64,000 bases of DNA from Rubrivivax sp. (GTDB taxonomy: Bacteria > Pseudomonadota > Gammaproteobacteria > Burkholderiales > Burkholderiaceae_C). The stretch lies in NCBI GenBank assembly GCA_022842595.1, contig JALHPF010000022.1, positions 33,940 to 97,939 on the forward strand, written 5' to 3'. The notes below the pieces were generated by a model that saw nothing but the letters and a program-made list of their open reading frames with translations, did no database searches and was not told the origin of the DNA. Shown here one piece after another: positions 42,358 through 51,006 of this stretch; the stretch's first letter is position 1, and the number at the start of each line of letters is the position of its first letter. Both the position numbers and the translations under genes were made by a program.

Positions 42358-44709
42358 CTAGGCCTCTGCCGGCACGCCGGGCAAGGTGAAATAGAAAGTG
42401 CTGCCCACGCCCAGCATCGAATCGAGCCAGACGCGTCCACCATGGCGCTGCACCAGTTTCTGCACGATGGTCAGGCCGGCGCCTACACCGCCGCCGTAGT
42501 CGTCGCGTCCGTGCATGCGCTTGAACATCCGGAACACCTGCTCGTGATGGCGCCGGTCGATGCCGATGCCGTCGTCCTTGACGTAGAAGATGGTGTGGCC
42601 GGCACTCTCGGCCGGTGCGTTGGGCCGTTCGGCAATTTCTTCCGCGCCGAAGTGGCCCACCTCGATGTTGGACTCAGGGTGGCGCTTGTACTTCAGCGCG
42701 TTGGACAACAGGTTGCTGTAGATCTCGCGCACGCGCACCGGGTCGCACCGCACCATCGGCAGCGGGCGGGGCAGGCGGATGCTGCAGCGGCTTTCCAGCC
42801 GGCGCGCACCGATCATCTCCAGCGCCTCTTCGAGTACCGCGTTGAGGTCTGTGTTCTCGAATTCCAGCTCCGTGCGGCCGACTCGCGAGAAGTGCAGAAG
42901 CGAGTCGAGCAGGCTGTCCATGCGCACGGTCAGGCGCATCAGGTTCTCGACACGCGTGCGGTTCTCGCTCCCGATCGCCTCGGCGTCTTCCAGCAGCTGG
43001 TGCGCGTAGCGGTGGATGCCGCGCAGCGGCTCTTTCAGGTCGTGCGAGGCCACATAGGCGAAGGCATCGAGCTCTTCGTTGCTGCGCGTCAGGTCGGCGT
43101 TGAGGTCGGCCAGTCGTTCGGCGCGGGTGATGACGAGTTCCAGCACCAACAGGCGAAGCCGCAGCGCGGCGTCGATCTCGATGTCTGACCAAGGCAGCGA
43201 CCGCCCCTGCACCGATTCCACGAACAGCGCGAACGAGGTCCGCGGGCTCAGGCGACGGCCCTGCGGGCCGGCAACGGTGGGTTCGTCGTGCGGGTTGCCG
43301 GCCCACTGCACGGTCTGCAGCGTCTGGGGCCTGAACCAGACCATCAACCCGCGCCGTTGGCGCGACAGCGCCACCGCGAGCACACCACTGGCGATGTCTT
43401 CCAGCCCCAGGGCGGCCGGGCACACGCGCGCCAACGCTTCGGTGGTGTAGACCGGCCGCGTCGCCGATTCGAACTCGGGCCGCGCGTACAACCAGGCCGC
43501 CAGCACGTCGAGCCGCGCCACCTCGGGCACGCTGCCCACGCACCACCAGCGGTCAAGGTGGTAGAGCGCCGCGCCGCCGGCCTGGATGGCATCGAGCAGC
43601 GAGGGCTGGTGCTCGGTGAGGGCCAGCAGGTCGCCATCGCGGGCCGAACGGGCCACCAGCTGCTGGTGCACCGCCTCCATCTTCAACCGGTAGGCCAGCT
43701 GTTCGGCGTGCTCGGCCGATTTCAGCTGCAGCGAGGCTACCTGGGCCAGCAACTCGCAGGCCGCTCGCATCTGGAAAGGAAACTGCGTCGCGGTGTAGTG
43801 ATGGCAGGCGATCAAGCCCCAGAGCTCACCGTCGCGCCGGATGGGCATGGTCAACGATGCGGCCACGCCCATGTTGGCCAGGTATTCGGAGTACATCACC
43901 GAAGCACCGCGCAGCGCGCAGTGCGTCATGTCGAGCGCGCTGCCGTTGTCGGGGTTGGCCAACGGCAGCAGTTCCACCAGCGGGCCGGCGGCGTCGGGCA
44001 GCGGACGGATCCAGAGTCGCTTGAAGATCTCGCGCGCCGGCTGCGGGATATCTTCCGCCGGGTAGTGCAAGCCCAGCCAGGGTGCCAGCGCGTCGCGCCT
44101 GCTTTCGGCGATGACCTCGCCATGGAGGTCGGCGTGGAAGCGATACACCATGACGCGGTCCAAGCCGGTGATGGCGCGCACTTCTTCGGTGACGTGCTGG
44201 CAAAAGTCGTTCACGCTGCCGGTCGCCTGCAGGCGACCGACCGCCGACTTCAACAGCCCGAAGAAGTCGCCGTCGCCGTGCCGGCCCGCGCGGCCGGTGG
44301 GCTCTAACTCCAGCACTGCGACACCGCCGCTGGTGTGCAGGCACACGTCGAGCGGCAATGCGCCGTTGCGTGGCGGCATCGTGAAGGCGTAGATCGCCCC
44401 GCGATCCAGCACCTCGCTCGCCAGCATCTCGCGCAGGCGCGCCTGGCGCGCCGCACCCACCACGCGGCCCACGGGCTGCCCGAGCAACTGCTCTGGCTCT
44501 TCGCCCAGGTGCTGCAGGCTGTTTTCGCTGACCTGGAGGATGCGCAGGTCGGCCAGGCGCAGCACCAGCAGCGCGCCGTGGGCCTGGATGCAGCCGGGTG
44601 TGTGCACCGGTTCGCTGTCGCAGGTGGCGAGCGTCGTTCCATGACGCCTGATGCTGTACGGACCGGTTCCCCAGGGTGGGGCCGGATCAGCTGCGGCTGG
44701 CGACGACAT
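42358..44709 (-). CDS. bphP: bacteriophytochrome histidine kinase
   Basis: A 783-residue red/far-red light receptor. The PAS domain carries CDSEPVHTPGCIQAHG, whose first Cys is at the usual biliverdin-binding position. The GAF domain has LHYPAEDIPQPAREIF (the conserved Asp is kept; the usual PASDIP reads PAEDIP) and RDGELWGLIACHHYTATQFP. The PHY domain has the tongue motif PRTSFALFVESVQGRSLPW. The output is a HisKA/HATPase pair: FAYVASHDLKEPLRGIH, NLLSNALKYK and DDGIGIDRRHHEQVF. The ATG at 44709 overlaps the end of the haem oxygenase gene by 23 bases, matching chromophore supply with apoprotein. Confidence 0.95.
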   Translation of the reverse strand: MSSPAAADPAPPWGTGPYSIRRHGTTLATCDSEPVHTPGCIQAHGALLVLRLADLRILQVSENSLQHLGEEPEQLLGQPVGRVVGAARQARLREMLASEVLDRGAIYAFTMPPRNGALPLDVCLHTSGGVAVLELEPTGRAGRHGDGDFFGLLKSAVGRLQATGSVNDFCQHVTEEVRAITGLDRVMVYRFHADLHGEVIAESRRDALAPWLGLHYPAEDIPQPAREIFKRLWIRPLPDAAGPLVELLPLANPDNGSALDMTHCALRGASVMYSEYLANMGVAASLTMPIRRDGELWGLIACHHYTATQFPFQMRAACELLAQVASLQLKSAEHAEQLAYRLKMEAVHQQLVARSARDGDLLALTEHQPSLLDAIQAGGAALYHLDRWWCVGSVPEVARLDVLAAWLYARPEFESATRPVYTTEALARVCPAALGLEDIASGVLAVALSRQRRGLMVWFRPQTLQTVQWAGNPHDEPTVAGPQGRRLSPRTSFALFVESVQGRSLPWSDIEIDAALRLRLLVLELVITRAERLADLNADLTRSNEELDAFAYVASHDLKEPLRGIHRYAHQLLEDAEAIGSENRTRVENLMRLTVRMDSLLDSLLHFSRVGRTELEFENTDLNAVLEEALEMIGARRLESRCSIRLPRPLPMVRCDPVRVREIYSNLLSNALKYKRHPESNIEVGHFGAEEIAERPNAPAESAGHTIFYVKDDGIGIDRRHHEQVFRMFKRMHGRDDYGGGVGAGLTIVQKLVQRHGGRVWLDSMLGVGSTFYFTLPGVPAEA

Positions 44710-45301
44710 CGTACGGGTTGCTTCGGGGCTGTGGCGGGTAGAGCCAGCGGCCCAGCGTCTCGAAGGTCTCGTTGGCGCCGGTGACGATTTCGTCTTCGGC
44801 GCCCGACGCCTGGGCGAAGTCGCTGAGGTGCGCGCCAAAGGCCTTCCAGCGCGAACCCGCGTACTCGCCATGGCCGCTGAAAAACGCGCCGCCGGACCTT
44901 GGCGTCACCCTCAGGCTGGCCCGCAAGTGCCGCGCGACGATCTGGCCACCGAGCGTGGCGTCTTCGATCACGTACAGACAACCGAACAGCCGAGCCGGGG
45001 TGCGCAGGTCGGGCAGCGCGTGGCACATCGGCGTCTGTTCCAGTTCTTCAAGCGTGACACCCAGGGCTGCCAGGTCTTGCGAGAGTTGCGGCGTCTTGTG
45101 CCGATCGCCGTAAGCCAGCCCGACCCCGGGCCATGCCTGCGAACGCAGCAGGCGCCGTTCCAGCGGGGCGTAATAGCCGAAGAGGCGTCGCAGACCTGCG
45201 CAATAGGTGGCGCGCGACAGCCCCGGGTCGAGAAAAACCGAACGTGCTTCGATCGCAGCGTGGACGGCAGCGGTCGCTTGCAACAGGCGCCGCATGATCA
45301 T
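44687..45301 (-). CDS. bphO: biliverdin-producing haem oxygenase
   Basis: A 204-residue haem oxygenase of the phytochrome-linked type. The proximal His is in LLQATAAVHAAIEARSVF, and GCLYVIEDATLGGQIVARHL is the conserved distal helix with its Gly-rich kink. It opens haem to biliverdin, the chromophore attached to the phytochrome encoded next. It is the first gene of a five-gene operon that runs through the phytochrome, two response regulators and the hybrid kinase. The upstream 339 bases would hold its promoter. Confidence 0.93.
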   Translation of the reverse strand: MIMRRLLQATAAVHAAIEARSVFLDPGLSRATYCAGLRRLFGYYAPLERRLLRSQAWPGVGLAYGDRHKTPQLSQDLAALGVTLEELEQTPMCHALPDLRTPARLFGCLYVIEDATLGGQIVARHLRASLRVTPRSGGAFFSGHGEYAGSRWKAFGAHLSDFAQASGAEDEIVTGANETFETLGRWLYPPQPRSNPYDVVASRS

Positions 45302-45640
45302 GATGGAGTTGATGTACGCGCGCAGCCAAGCGCCGACGCTGGCGCCGTCCGGCTACTGGGTTGGGTGGGGGATCGCACGACATGCGTACGGTCGCAGGAC
45401 AGTGAACCCCACGTCGGTGCGGCAGCGAACATAGGCGCAGACCGACACGTGCTCACCCCCCCGGTCAAGGTGCAGAACACTTGCTTCGGCGGTGTCGCCA
45501 GGGTCGGGCAGCCGACCGGACCCCAGCAAGAGCCGTACAACCTAGGCAAGGGCCGGCAGCCGGGCCCCCGCGTGACAACGAACCCGTCGATCGTCCCAAG
45601 GCACCGAGCCAAGTGCTGCGCAGGACGGATGAACGGAGAC
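45302..45640. other. 339-base gap upstream of bphO
   Basis: This region must hold the bphO promoter on the minus strand, but no clear -35/-10 pair or operator stands out. Open frames on either strand lack recognisable sequence. Confidence 0.35.
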
Positions 45641-45926
45641 ATGTACCGGAGCGGAGCAGACCAGTCTGTACCGCCTGGTACAGCAGCACGCGGCCAGCTT
45701 GATCGCCTAGACCGACGCCAGCGCAGGATGCGAGCTGCCGCAGTTCAGCAAGGACGAGCTCCAGGCGTTCCTTGAATTCGGCATCCTGGCCAAAGGCTTC
45801 TTCAGTCCGCGCTGCACGCAAGACGGCACGGTCTACCGGCTCAAGGCTTGGGGCACGGCGGGCACGGGCATTGAGGCCGCGGACACCCAATGTTCAGGGT
45901 ATTTCTGGCGCGCATCGGGCAATTGA
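45641..45926 (+). pseudogene. relic of IS91-type transposase N-terminus
   Basis: MYRSGAD at 45641 matches the usual transposase opening. After a frame change the text continues TSLYRLVQQHAASLIA, a TAG at 45708-45710, then ELPQFSKDELQAFLEFGILA, which is the conserved block before the zinc-finger region of IS91-family transposases. The zinc finger and catalytic Tyr domains are missing. The last 37 codons before the TGA at 45924-45926 (GTVYRLKAWGTAGTGIEAAD) do not belong to the transposase and faintly resemble a pilin C-terminus. It is a fragment, not a mobile element. Confidence 0.65.
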
Positions 45927-45951
45927 CGCCTGCAACGACTGCGGTTAATCT
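45923..45951 (+). promoter_or_regulatory. near-consensus sigma-70 promoter of PEP-CTERM gene
   Basis: TTGACG at 45923-45928 and TAATCT at 45946-45951 are separated by exactly 17 bases. This is close to the housekeeping consensus and rare in such GC-rich sequence. The start codon at 46002 lies about 50 bases downstream. The -35 element overlaps the stop codon of the transposase relic. Confidence 0.6.
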
Positions 45952-46001
45952 GATTTCGACGTGCGCCGCCAATGAGCAAACTTGCCAACCCAAGGATTCA
46001 C

Positions 46002-46646
46002 ATGCTCCACGCATCTGCCCCAGTTCGATCCCTGCTGCTCTGCGCCATCGCTTCGACCACTTTGGCTGCAGCGACGTCGGCAGTAGCCAGCGTCGACCCG
46101 ATCGGCATTGGCAACTTCCCGGCTGCCTCGATGTTGGTCAGCTTCACCGGGCTGGCCGATGGTCTTGAAGTCAATGGCCTGTCTGTAGCCGGCCTGACCT
46201 TCGGCTACAGCCTGGGCAATGAACAGGTGATCATCAATGGCGGCCCCGGGACCACGAACAACGTTGCCCAGCCGAACATCGTCTCGGTCGGTGACGCAGG
46301 CGGAATCCTGTCGGTATTGCTGCCCGGCCCCTCGACGCAATTTGGCTTCGGTTACGCGGTGCTGGGAGATGGGACGATCCCTGGCGCCACCACGATCACT
46401 CTCTTCAGCGGGGCTACCAGCGTCGGCTCGCTGGCGTTCACCGCGGTGCCTGACCCTACCTTCCCGGGCGGCTTCGCTGGCCTGTCGAGTACGCTGCCCT
46501 TCGACAATGTGCGGATCAGCTTCACGAGCGACGCGCTTGCGTGGGCGGTGGACGACATTCGCGTCACCGCCGTTCCGGAGCCTGCCACGCTGGCGCTGTT
46601 CGCTTTCGGTCTGGCTGGGTTGGCACTGCGCCGCTCTCGCGGCTGA
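46002..46646 (+). CDS. PEP-CTERM sorted exported protein
   Basis: A 214-residue secreted protein. The ATG at 46002 has AAGGA five bases upstream and starts the signal peptide directly (SLLLCAIASTTLAAATSAVA); an ATG at 45972 would add ten residues without a good ribosome site. The C-terminus is VPEPATLALFAFGLAGLALR plus an Arg-rich end, a textbook PEP-CTERM sorting signal. The mature part (VSFTGLADGLEVNGLSVAGL, FDNVRISFTSDALAWAVDDI) resembles beta-sandwich domains common in this class. It has its own strong promoter, unlike the sigma-factor-linked PEP-CTERM genes at 4.8-6.5 kb. Confidence 0.9.
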   Translation: MLHASAPVRSLLLCAIASTTLAAATSAVASVDPIGIGNFPAASMLVSFTGLADGLEVNGLSVAGLTFGYSLGNEQVIINGGPGTTNNVAQPNIVSVGDAGGILSVLLPGPSTQFGFGYAVLGDGTIPGATTITLFSGATSVGSLAFTAVPDPTFPGGFAGLSSTLPFDNVRISFTSDALAWAVDDIRVTAVPEPATLALFAFGLAGLALRRSRG

Positions 46647-46967
46647 TCGACGCCGGTTGTCAGCCTGTAGCGGGCACCCACCGGTCGGCGTTTGCCGGCA
46701 ACTGGCCATCCGCGAATAGGCGCTCAGGCGCTCGCGCGGGTGCTCGGCCATGGCGTCTGCATCTCGTTCGCACCAGGGCCGGCGCCGCGCGGAACGCACG
46801 GCCTGCCTCCGATCTGGCGCGTCGGCTTTCCTGCCCCGCGAACTGCAACTCCCGACCCCAATGCGCAGGTCGCAACGATGTGCAGAAGAGGCGCACTCTC
46901 GACACCCGTCGAATTCGATGACGGTGTCATCTGAACGACAGCACTGGCGACAAGATGCCAGCTTCGT
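46647..46967. other. 321-base convergent gap, nothing recognised
   Basis: The gap lies between the 3' ends of the PEP-CTERM gene and the flavoprotein gene. No terminator-like hairpin with a T-run is evident, and no frame is recognisable. Confidence 0.4.
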
Positions 46968-48323
46968 TCAGAGCATGGCATCCGCCTTGCCAGCGGCCAG
47001 CAGGACCGGATCCCACACTGGCGAAAACGGCGGCGCATAGGAGAGGTCCATCCCGGACACTTCTGCCGCGGTCATCCGGTTCCACAGCGCCGTGGCCAGC
47101 ACGTCGATGCGTTTGCCCGCATTCGCGCCGCCGACGATCTGCGCGCCGAGCAGTTGCCCCGTCCCGCGCTCGACGACCAACTTGACCTTCATCGGCTGTG
47201 CACCTGGATAGTAGTGCGCGCGGCTGGATGCCTCGGTGGTCACGCCCAGGGCGTCAAACCCCGCGGCTGCCGCCTCTCGTTCAGAGAGCCCGGTGCGGGC
47301 GATCTCCATGTCCTGGAAGCGCGTGATCGCCGTCGCGAGCACACCGCCAAAGGCTGCGTCGCCGCCCGCGATGTTGGTGCCGACCACCCGGCCCTGCTTG
47401 TTGGCGTGCGTCCCCAGCGCCACCACGACATGCCGCCCAGTCATCCGATGGCGTGATTCGACACAGTCGCCAGCGGCCCAGATGTGCGGGCTGCCGGTGC
47501 GCAGGTGGTCATCGACCTGGATGCCGCCGGACTCGCCCACCGCGATTCCCGCCGCGCGTGCCAGTTCGGCGTTGGGGCGCACGCCGAGCCCGATCACCAC
47601 GATGTCGGCCGCAAAGGACTCTGCCGCCGTCTCGACAGCGGTCACCCGTCCGCCGAGCACGGTGAAACCGGTGACCGAAGTGCCCAGCCGGAGATCGATC
47701 CCCGCGGCCCGGATCGCGCCTGCAACGTCGGCGCCCATGTCGGCGTCCAGCACCGCACCCATTGGCGCATCGAGCCGCTCGATCACTGTGAGGTGAAGGC
47801 CGCGCTTGAGCAAACCTTCGGCGACCTCCAGTCCGATGTAGCCGGCACCGACCACCACGGCGCGGCGCGCACCTGCGGCCAGCAGCCGTTCGACCGCTGC
47901 TGCGTCGTCCAGGGTCCGCAGTTGCAGCACCCCGTTCGCTTCGATACCCGGCCAGGGCGGCGAGACGCCCGACGCGCCGGTGGCGATCAGGAGTTCGTCG
48001 TAGTGCACAGCGGACTCCAGCCCCGACTCGAGGTCGCACACGGTCACGCTGGATGCCTTGACGTCAATGGCGGTGACTTCATGACGGATCCGCACATCGA
48101 TGCCCTTGGCACGGTGCTGCTCAGGGGTGCGAGCGACGAGGCTGTCTGGCGATGTCACGAACCCGCCAACCAGGTAGGGCAGGCCGCAGGCGGCATAGGA
48201 AGTTCTGGAGGAACGCTCGAACACGACGACTTCAAGTTCGTCCACAGTCTTCATCCGCCGCACCTGCGTGGCCGCGGACATGCCTGCGGCGTCGCCGCCG
48301 ATGATCACCAGTCGTCGTGCCAT
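46968..48323 (-). CDS. CoA-disulfide reductase / NADH oxidase-like flavoprotein
   Basis: A 451-residue FAD- and NAD(P)H-dependent pyridine nucleotide-disulfide oxidoreductase. FAD site: RLVIIGGDAAGMSAATQVRR. The single redox Cys is in RTSYAACGLPYLVGG, as in CoA-disulfide reductases and Nox enzymes that use one active-site Cys. The NAD(P)H site is VVVGAGYIGLEVAEGL and the second FAD motif is IWAAGDCVESRHRMTG. A dimerisation domain follows. The ATG at 48323 has AGGAGG six bases upstream. It may reduce CoA or low-molecular disulfides, or oxygen; the substrate cannot be fixed from sequence. The DUF302 gene lies 80 bases upstream on the same strand. Confidence 0.9.
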   Translation of the reverse strand: MARRLVIIGGDAAGMSAATQVRRMKTVDELEVVVFERSSRTSYAACGLPYLVGGFVTSPDSLVARTPEQHRAKGIDVRIRHEVTAIDVKASSVTVCDLESGLESAVHYDELLIATGASGVSPPWPGIEANGVLQLRTLDDAAAVERLLAAGARRAVVVGAGYIGLEVAEGLLKRGLHLTVIERLDAPMGAVLDADMGADVAGAIRAAGIDLRLGTSVTGFTVLGGRVTAVETAAESFAADIVVIGLGVRPNAELARAAGIAVGESGGIQVDDHLRTGSPHIWAAGDCVESRHRMTGRHVVVALGTHANKQGRVVGTNIAGGDAAFGGVLATAITRFQDMEIARTGLSEREAAAAGFDALGVTTEASSRAHYYPGAQPMKVKLVVERGTGQLLGAQIVGGANAGKRIDVLATALWNRMTAAEVSGMDLSYAPPFSPVWDPVLLAAGKADAML

Positions 48324-48403
48324 TCTCGTCCTCCTGATCTGTCGCGGCGAAGCTCGCAGATTGCAGAGCCCCGCCCGAGGCATCGGCGCGATCGCCGTCT
48401 TGT

Positions 48404-48793
48404 TCAGACCTGCGCGAGCGCCTGTTCCAGTTTCTGCCGGACCTCGGCGGCCATGGGCCCCACGTCCGGGTGGTCGACCAGGGTCAGGATGACGTTCGGG
48501 TCCATCACCTCGATGTGCACGCCACCAGCGGCGTCCTGCCTCACGACCACGTTGCAGGGCAGCAAGGCGCCAATCTCGGGCTCAGCCGCGATCGCCCGGC
48601 TCGCAAAGCCCGGGTTGCAGGCGCCCAGGATCCGATAGGGTGGCATCTCCTGTCCCAGCTTCTTCTTCATCGTGGCCTGGACGTCGATCTCGGTGAGCAC
48701 ACCGAAACCGACCTTGGCCAGCTCCTCGGTGATGCGCTGCACCGCCGAATCGAAGGGCATCGACACCATCTTGCCGAACACGTAGTGACTCAT
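48404..48793 (-). CDS. DUF302 domain protein
   Basis: A 129-residue cytoplasmic protein of the DUF302 fold. Typical blocks are FGVLTEIDVQATMKKKLG, YRILGACNPGFASRAI and IGALLPCNVVVRQDAAGGVH. The family has no proven activity and often sits next to redox or sulfur-related genes, as here beside the CoA-disulfide-reductase-like flavoprotein. The ATG has AGGAGA six bases upstream. Confidence 0.9.
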   Translation of the reverse strand: MSHYVFGKMVSMPFDSAVQRITEELAKVGFGVLTEIDVQATMKKKLGQEMPPYRILGACNPGFASRAIAAEPEIGALLPCNVVVRQDAAGGVHIEVMDPNVILTLVDHPDVGPMAAEVRQKLEQALAQV

Positions 48794-48919
48794 CGAGATC
48801 TCCTGTTGGGGCCCGAGTATGCAAGCCGATGCCGAGCGCGGTCTGGGTCATCGAGGTGGGACATCGGGGTCCGTGCCATGGGTCGATCAAGGTGCAATCC
48901 GTCACCTGACCGGGTTCAG

Positions 48920-48952
48920 AAAAAAAACGACTGGCAAGGCTTGCAGCCTTCC
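48920..48952 (-). terminator. probable intrinsic terminator of the 49-51 kb operon
   Basis: On the minus strand an AAGGCT-GCA-AGCCTT hairpin is followed after eight bases by a run of eight T. The arms may extend by one more pair across a mismatch, which brings the T-run nearer. It lies 64 bases after the stop of the exported protein gene at 49016. The T8 run is the longest seen in the window. The spacer between stem and T-run is longer than ideal. Confidence 0.5.
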
Positions 48953-49015
48953 GCTTGGCGTCGCGTCGACCTTGCTGAAGCTGCGCTCCAGCGAGCAAAC
49001 GCCACCGATCATCTT

Positions 49016-49282
49016 CTACGACTTCAGCCTCTCCGCCACGACGCGTCCCTCGGCGTTGACAAACACGCGATAGCGGTTGCCATCCTGGCAGGTCGCGATG
49101 TGATCGGCATCTTTCAGGGGTGTCGCGCTGACCACCTGGCCACACGGCAAGCCCAGCAGCGCGATCACGGACGTGAGGTCCTTGAGGAGTGCAGCGTCGT
49201 CCGCTGCTGCGGCTGGCGTCGCAAGCAGCACTGCCCACAAGGCGGCGCAGATCCAGCTATCGGCAAGGGTGTTCACACGCAT
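49016..49282 (-). CDS. small exported protein of unknown function
   Basis: An 88-residue periplasmic protein. A signal peptide (DSWICAALWAVLLATPAAAA) leaves about 65 residues with two Cys (GLPCGQVV and IATCQDGN) that may form a disulfide. The C-terminus RYRVFVNAEGRVVAERL looks like a beta hairpin. The gene begins 14 bases after the upstream lipoprotein gene, so they share an operon. I do not recognise the family. Confidence 0.7.
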   Translation of the reverse strand: MRVNTLADSWICAALWAVLLATPAAAADDAALLKDLTSVIALLGLPCGQVVSATPLKDADHIATCQDGNRYRVFVNAEGRVVAERLKS

Positions 49283-49296
49283 CTTCCGTTGATCCG

Positions 49297-50007
49297 CTAG
49301 ATCGTCGCGAACTTCGCGGGATCCGACAGCAGGCCCCAGATGGACTCTCGCGACGACGCGAGCGCGCCGGCCAGCGGCGGGTCGGCATCCTGCAACAGCG
49401 CCAGCGTCTTCATGACCAGCATGTCGAACGACCGCCGCAGCTCGACCAGCGTGGTCCTGATGAGCCCTTTGTAGTGGGCCCGAAAGCGCTCGAGCAGGTC
49501 GTCGATCTGGTTCTTCAGCGCGAGCTTGGTGAAGACGCCGATCGCCTTCGTTTCCTTCAGCCGGTTTTCGAGTGACTTGAGATCCAGCGGCGGCGGTAGC
49601 GCAGGCCTCACGACGGGCGGCGGCAACGCAGGCTTCGCGACGGGCGGCGCTGGCGGCTGCGACTTCACTGGCGGCGCGGCGATCGGCGGTGATGCGGCAA
49701 GCTTGGGCGCGGCCGGCGGCGTCGAAGCCGCTGGCTTGGACAGGTTGGCGCCGGTGGTGCCCGGTCGGGCAGGTTTTGCAGGTTGGGCGGCGGGCGGGGA
49801 AGCCGCGGCAGCACCCTGCGCCACCGAGGAGGGCGACGGTCCGGCGGGCTTCGCCGCCGGTGCGGCTTGCGGTTCGCCCGACATGATGGCCTCTGCTGCA
49901 GCCGCCGCTGGCGGCCCCTGCTGCGGCGCGCGTTCGAGTCCTGCGCATCCAGCCATCAGAACGATGATGGTCAGCAGGGCAGGAAGGCAGAGCGGAGCTT
50001 CCTTCAT
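49297..50007 (-). CDS. Pro/Ala-rich lipoprotein
   Basis: A 236-residue exported lipoprotein. The lipobox IIVLMAGCAG is followed by about 120 residues dominated by Pro, Ala and Lys, a flexible linker probably reaching away from the membrane. The last 90 residues (from DLKSLENRLKETKAIGVFTK) are helical and charged and form the only structured domain. Proteins of this design often connect membrane and cell wall or bind other envelope proteins. The function is unknown. It lies between the Ala/Lys-rich gene (39-base gap) and the small exported protein. Confidence 0.78.
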   Translation of the reverse strand: MKEAPLCLPALLTIIVLMAGCAGLERAPQQGPPAAAAAEAIMSGEPQAAPAAKPAGPSPSSVAQGAAAASPPAAQPAKPARPGTTGANLSKPAASTPPAAPKLAASPPIAAPPVKSQPPAPPVAKPALPPPVVRPALPPPLDLKSLENRLKETKAIGVFTKLALKNQIDDLLERFRAHYKGLIRTTLVELRRSFDMLVMKTLALLQDADPPLAGALASSRESIWGLLSDPAKFATI

Positions 50008-50046
50008 GGAACGAGACGTCGCGCGAAGTGTTGGCGACCGGCGACC

Positions 50047-50892
50047 CTAGCGCCGATCACGAGCTGGCCGCTTCTTTGCCGCCGTCTTCGCCGCCGTCTT
50101 TGCAGCGCTCTTGACGGCCGTCTTTGAAGAGGGCCTGGCAGGCGCCCTGGCGACTTTGCGAGCCTCCGCGCCGGTCGCCTTGGGCACCGAGACCGACCGC
50201 TTGCGCACGATGGAGCGCTTGTGCTTGGCCTCGCCCACCACGTCGTCGACACCACGCACGACGCCGGCGAAAACGTCATTGACCTTTCGCGCGCCCTTGC
50301 TGCCGACACGACCTGCCGCCTTGATCGCGCTCTTGATGGCCGCCTCTGCAATCCGGACGACGTCTTGACCTGTTTCAACCGCAGCCTCGATGACGCCATC
50401 GACTGCGCGCCTGGCGATCGAACCGACGTCCGCACCCACCGCCGTTGCATGCTTGACGACCGTACTGACCGTTTCAGCTGCGGCCTTGGCAATGTCGCCG
50501 CCCACCTCGTCCACCCCGAGCACGACCCCTTTGGCAATGCTCTTGGCGCTGGTCACCAAGCCAGTCCCCACCTGCTCAGTGGCCTGCATCGCACCGCTGA
50601 CGACATCGCGCACCACGGACACCATCTCGCCGGTCACCGTCCCCGCGGCTCCCAGGGCGCTGGAAACGGCGGCTCTGACGAGAACCACCATCTTGCCCTC
50701 GATCTTGTTCAGCGACGTCAGGCTGCCGGCGATGCCTTCCCTGACGGCGGTCCCCGCCCGTCCCAGGGGAGGCGGAACCGCCACAGGCGGTGTCTGGGTG
50801 GGCCTCGGTCTACCCTGCGCCGCCCCCGCGGGCCCTGGGCGTTTCACCGCAGTCGTACGCCGTACGCGCGTGGTTGTCGCTTTCGTTGGCAT
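50047..50892 (-). CDS. Ala/Lys-rich protein with phasin-like core and histone H1-like tail
   Basis: A 281-residue basic protein. The N-terminus is Thr/Arg/Pro-rich. Residues 50-200 are helical Ala/Val/Gly segments without charge clusters (GTVTGEMVSVVRDVVSGAMQ, AETVSTVVKHATAVGADVGS), rather like granule-surface or membrane-lining helices. The last 50 residues repeat AAKTAAKTAAKK, as in bacterial histone H1-like proteins that bind DNA or polyphosphate. I chose ATG 50892; 50913 is also possible. It heads the operon with the two exported proteins. A related composition recurs in the protein at the right edge. Confidence 0.72.
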   Translation of the reverse strand: MPTKATTTRVRRTTAVKRPGPAGAAQGRPRPTQTPPVAVPPPLGRAGTAVREGIAGSLTSLNKIEGKMVVLVRAAVSSALGAAGTVTGEMVSVVRDVVSGAMQATEQVGTGLVTSAKSIAKGVVLGVDEVGGDIAKAAAETVSTVVKHATAVGADVGSIARRAVDGVIEAAVETGQDVVRIAEAAIKSAIKAAGRVGSKGARKVNDVFAGVVRGVDDVVGEAKHKRSIVRKRSVSVPKATGAEARKVARAPARPSSKTAVKSAAKTAAKTAAKKRPARDRR

Positions 50893-51006
50893 CACGAGTC
50901 TCGCTTTCGTCATCGTTCGTCGCTTGCGCGATGGATCATCGAGCTGCGTTCAACCCGCGGCCCCGGTTCCGAGGCCGCGAACCTGCCGCACCGATCGGCC
51001 TGCGTG

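Noticed and set aside
29808..45710. Stop-codon readthrough or TAG reassignment suggested by two in-frame TAG codons
   Set aside because: Both occur in genes with other damage (lost 5' end, frameshift, missing domains), so pseudogenes explain them better.
45465..45890. 141-codon minus-strand frame
   Set aside because: It lies opposite the transposase relic, which has real family similarity on the plus strand.
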